From positions 1-7,801 of the forward strand of contig JAXHUK010000084.1 in NCBI GenBank assembly GCA_034189725.1: a stretch of 7,801 nt of DNA. The letters are read 5' to 3'. Of this stretch, positions 6,082 through 7,801 are shown piece after piece (the stretch's first letter is position 1; every line of letters begins with the position of its first letter). The notes under the pieces are model-generated. The model was not told the origin of the DNA and searched no databases. It saw only the letters and a list, made by a program, of their open reading frames with translations. The DNA is from JAXHUK01 sp034189725. GTDB taxonomy: Bacteria > Chloroflexota > Dehalococcoidia > SZUA-161. A program made the position numbers and the translations under genes.

Positions 6082-6582
6082 CTATGAATTCGCTAATAAG
6101 CGTGAAAGACGCATCTTGCTCAAATGGCAGATGGCTATTGCCAGGGCGTCGGCAGCATCATCCGGTTTGGGGATATGCTGGAGCTGGAGCTGAATTCTCA
6201 CCATATCCTGAATCTGCTTTTTATCCCCATGACCGTAGCCAGAGACGTTTTGTTTAATTTCGAGTGGTGTATATTCGTAAACAGGAAGTCCACTATTGGC
6301 AGCGGCCAGGATTGCAACCCCACGGGCTTGCCCAACGGTGAGGGCAGTTCGCAGATTTCGGGCAACAAAGAGCTCTATCGCTACTTCGGATGGATGGTGT
6401 TGTTCTATAAGAGCAATAAGATTCCAATAGAGGATGTGCAGCCTCTCGGTAACAGGCTGTTGAGCGGCGGTAGAAAGGCACCCGTAGTCGACTGCTGTGA
6501 TGTCGTCGTTGTTCCCATCAACCAGGCCGTAGCCCATCGACGCAATGCCAGGATCAATACCCAAAACACGGTGCAACATCAT
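6082..6582 (-). CDS. ruvC: Crossover junction endodeoxyribonuclease RuvC
   Basis: RuvC is the dimeric, metal-dependent resolvase that nicks Holliday junctions symmetrically after RuvAB branch migration. The 166-residue protein has the RNase H-like fold with all four catalytic acids: Asp10 (VLGIDPG), Glu70 (AIELF), Asp142 and Asp145 (DDAADALAIAICH). Other family marks are the ELFVARN segment and EIKQNVSGYGHGDKKQIQDMV (108-128), a DNA-contact and dimer region. The length is usual for RuvC. Two ATG codons stand in tandem at the start (6582 and 6579), and neither has a clear Shine-Dalgarno site. A TATAGT box (6599-6594, minus strand) upstream might be a weak internal promoter giving a very short leader, but it has no -35 partner. 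The gene follows yebC after 95 bases and precedes ruvA by 59, so transcription together from the yebC promoter is likely. Confidence 0.97.
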   Translation of the reverse strand: MMLHRVLGIDPGIASMGYGLVDGNNDDITAVDYGCLSTAAQQPVTERLHILYWNLIALIEQHHPSEVAIELFVARNLRTALTVGQARGVAILAAANSGLPVYEYTPLEIKQNVSGYGHGDKKQIQDMVRIQLQLQHIPKPDDAADALAIAICHLSKMRLSRLLANS

Positions 6583-6624
6583 CGCATAAATGAACTATAT
6601 TCCGCTCGCAACTAGTTTGCTTAA

Positions 6625-6639
6625 ACACTACTTTAGTGT
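6625..6639 (-). other. Small hairpin between yebC and ruvC
   Basis: ACACTA (6625-6630) and TAGTGT (6634-6639) form a 6-bp stem with a 3-base loop. Read leftward, it is followed by TTT and then AAGC, so it resembles a weak, AT-rich intrinsic terminator or attenuator after yebC. The T-run is too short for confidence, and read-through into ruvC would be expected. Confidence 0.3.
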
Positions 6640-6662
6640 GGTGGAGATCAGTTGTTGAGCGG

Positions 6663-6693
6663 GTATCAGGTATATGGTTATGTTCCCTGATAC
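6663..6693. repeat. Inverted repeat spanning the yebC stop codon
   Basis: GTATCAGG (6663-6670) and CCTGATAC (6686-6693) form a perfect 8-bp stem with a 15-base loop that contains the yebC stop codon (6680-6678). It has no following T-run. The same word, GTATCAGGG, recurs at 5402-5410 in the structured spacer after ruvA, which may be chance or a small shared 3'-end element. Confidence 0.4.
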
Positions 6694-7433
6694 TGCTCTA
6701 ATATTTCGTCGGGGAAATCAGCGTTGGTGAACACATGTTGTACATCATCAAGGTCCTCCAACTTCTCGAGAAGTTTAAGCGACTGCATTGCAGCCTTTTC
6801 ATCGAGTGTGACCAGGTTGGTGGGTACTTGTGATAGTTCAGCAGAGGCTATTACCACCCCGTTCTCTTCCAGCACCTTCCGCAATGATTCCATATCCTGG
6901 GTTTGCGTATATATCTCTACTGTAGCTCCGTCCACCTTCACATCATCGGCTCCAGCATCTATAGCAGAAAGAGCCAACTCCTCGGCATCTACGCTGTTAT
7001 CTTCAACAGTTATTACACCTTTGGGCTCGAAAATCCAGCTCACGCAGCCGCTCTCACCCAGGCTGACTCCACTTCTATTGAAGACGTTCCGCACCTCTGA
7101 TATCGATCGATTTCGATTATCGGTTAGTACCTGTACCAGAATGGCACTGCCACCCGGGCCATAGCCTTCCAGTGTCAACTCTGCGAGGGAAGAACCGTCG
7201 CTCGAACCAGTTGCCCGTTTAATAGCGCGCTCTATGTTATCCAGAGGCATATTATTGTCCCGGGCTTTCTGTACGGCTAACCTCAAACGAGCGTTCATCT
7301 GCGGGTCATCGCTACCACCCTGGCGAACGGCTATGGTAATTTCCTTGCCAAGCTTGGTGAAAAGCTTCCCTCGCTTGGCATCAGCGATGCCTTTCTGATG
7401 CTTAATTGATGCCCATTTCGAGTGTCCAGACAT
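6678..7433 (-). CDS. yebC: YebC/PmpR (TACO1) family protein
   Basis: This 251-residue protein is a full-length YebC family member. Relatives have been described as transcriptional regulators (PmpR), as translational factors (mitochondrial TACO1) and, more recently, as helpers at proline-rich stretches on bacterial ribosomes. Which role applies here cannot be read from sequence. The N-terminus MSGHSKWASIKHQKG with AKRGKLFTKLGKEI is the family hallmark. Next come NARLRLAVQKARDNNMP and DNIERAIKRATG in domain 1, then EGYGPGG and TDNRNRSISEVRNVFNRSG (109-115 region of domain 2), GCVSWIFEPKGVI, and a third domain ending in DLDDVQHVFTNADFPDEIL. It heads the leftward cluster with ruvC and ruvA, a linkage seen in many bacteria. 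A ribosome site AGGAG lies 12 bases before the ATG, rather far but usable, and a consensus promoter stands 39-67 bases upstream. Confidence 0.97.
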   Translation of the reverse strand: MSGHSKWASIKHQKGIADAKRGKLFTKLGKEITIAVRQGGSDDPQMNARLRLAVQKARDNNMPLDNIERAIKRATGSSDGSSLAELTLEGYGPGGSAILVQVLTDNRNRSISEVRNVFNRSGVSLGESGCVSWIFEPKGVITVEDNSVDAEELALSAIDAGADDVKVDGATVEIYTQTQDMESLRKVLEENGVVIASAELSQVPTNLVTLDEKAAMQSLKLLEKLEDLDDVQHVFTNADFPDEILEQYQGT

Positions 7434-7471
7434 GCTCTATCACTACTCCTAGCAAGTGGTCACTTAAACAA

Positions 7472-7500
7472 AGTGTATATCATCTTATGGAGTGTGTCAA
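7472..7500 (-). promoter_or_regulatory. Promoter of the yebC-ruvC-ruvA cluster
   Basis: On the minus strand, a perfect TTGACA (7500-7495) is followed by a 17-base spacer and TACACT (7477-7472), four of six to the -10 consensus. The predicted start near 7465 leaves a leader of about 32 bases carrying AGGAG before the yebC ATG at 7433. I see no LexA-like or other clear operator over it. Confidence 0.6.
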
Positions 7501-7666
7501 TTAGCCGGATTGTATCAAAAGGGATTGCGTAGTCTTCCAATCAGTGGGTAAGAATAAGGGTGGCGCTAACAAGGGTAACGTATTTGACATAGCACAGAGG
7601 CCGTATCAGCGAGTAATTTTGTTCGCTCGCACGTTCTATTGATGCAACACACAGGGCAGTCATTTG
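7501..7666. other. Spacer between the yebC and fmt promoters
   Basis: About 165 bases separate the divergent promoters. I recognise no gene, tRNA or riboswitch here. A TTGACA word at 7584-7589 (rightward) has no -10 box at a workable distance, so it is not called as a promoter. A leftward reading frame at 7762-7541 overlaps fmt in antisense and looks non-coding. Confidence 0.35.
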
Positions 7667-7675
7667 TGATAGAAT
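7667..7675 (+). promoter_or_regulatory. Probable extended -10 promoter of fmt
   Basis: TGATAGAAT (7667-7675) is an extended -10 element, with five of six matches in the hexamer. No good -35 box is present. The expected transcription start near 7682 lies only about 9 bases before the fmt ATG, and no Shine-Dalgarno site is seen, so the message would be nearly leaderless. Confidence 0.45.
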
Positions 7676-7690
7676 AGCCTTGTTAGAACC

Positions 7691-7801
7691 ATGCGAATTG
7701 TATTCATGGGAACCCCTGAGTTCAGTGTCCCTGCTCTGGCGATGCTTGTCGAGAGCGGACACAGTGTGGTTGCTGTATATACCCAGCCGGACAAACCAGA
7801 G
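7691..7801 (+). CDS. fmt: Methionyl-tRNA formyltransferase (N-terminal part, cut by window end)
   Basis: Only the first 37 codons are present; the frame is open to the window edge. The opening MRIVFMGTPEFSVPAL is the highly conserved first strand and loop of Fmt, followed by a hydrophobic helix and VVAVYTQPDKP, which leads to the PAGRG loop just beyond the edge. Fmt formylates the methionine of initiator tRNA using 10-formyltetrahydrofolate, a cytosolic step in bacterial translation initiation. The gene is divergent from yebC. No Shine-Dalgarno site lies before the ATG, but the start residue is fixed by the family pattern. A deformylase gene (def), often its neighbour, is not upstream here. 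Confidence 0.95.
   Translation, partial: MRIVFMGTPEFSVPALAMLVESGHSVVAVYTQPDKPE

Noticed and set aside
6124..6615. 163-codon rightward frame antisense to ruvC
   Set aside because: It mirrors an unmistakable RuvC with all catalytic residues; its own translation matches nothing recognisable.
6724..7164. 146-codon rightward frame antisense to yebC
   Set aside because: The Ser/Thr-rich low-complexity translation is typical of the complement of an acidic, Leu-rich coding strand; YebC on the other strand is certain.
7584..7589. TTGACA as an upstream fmt promoter
   Set aside because: No acceptable -10 hexamer lies 15-19 bases downstream; the nearest AT-rich words are at the wrong distance.
7541..7762. 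73-codon leftward frame between yebC and fmt
   Set aside because: It begins within fmt in antisense, covers the fmt promoter, and shows no protein-like pattern or ribosome site.

Overview
The window looks like an ordinary stretch of chromosome from a bacterium with roughly balanced base composition. It is dense with housekeeping genes and shows no insertion sequence, phage gene, CRISPR array, rRNA or tRNA. The tentative assignment is Chloroflexota, perhaps a Dehalococcoidia-like lineage. The reasons are an uncommon TPR protein placed just upstream of gyrA, a GyrA of the short tail-less type, and the general flavour of the proteins. This assignment rests on memory of family patterns, not on a search.

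Left part (1-1112): a SagB-type nitroreductase-like dehydrogenase is read leftward. A good sigma70-type promoter lies inside the longest version of this ORF and points to a shorter protein made from a leaderless transcript. A divergent spacer of about 400 bases follows. It holds a strong promoter for the next gene, a four-codon mini-ORF and a possible but unproven RNA fold ending in a T-run.

Centre (1113-5353, rightward): a TPR protein with a conserved-looking middle domain and a very acidic tail is followed by gyrA, and then by a TVP38/TMEM64 (VTT/DedA-like) membrane protein. Each has its own recognisable promoter, so they are neighbours rather than one tight operon.

Right part (5450-7433, leftward): yebC, ruvC and ruvA form the classical Holliday-junction cluster. 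RuvA and RuvC carry their expected DNA-binding and catalytic residues. ruvB, often the next gene, is absent; ruvA is followed by a convergent spacer with nested inverted repeats. yebC has a TTGACA promoter in the spacer it shares with the divergent gene fmt (methionyl-tRNA formyltransferase), which is cut by the right edge of the window.

Functionally, the window combines DNA topology and repair (gyrA, ruvC, ruvA), translation initiation and ribosome-associated function (fmt, yebC), a membrane protein and a flavin oxidoreductase. I found no convincing new defence, mobile or biosynthetic system. The best leads are the leaderless-start architecture of the SagB-like gene, the TPR/acidic-tail protein next to gyrA, and the structured 3' regions around the ruv genes.
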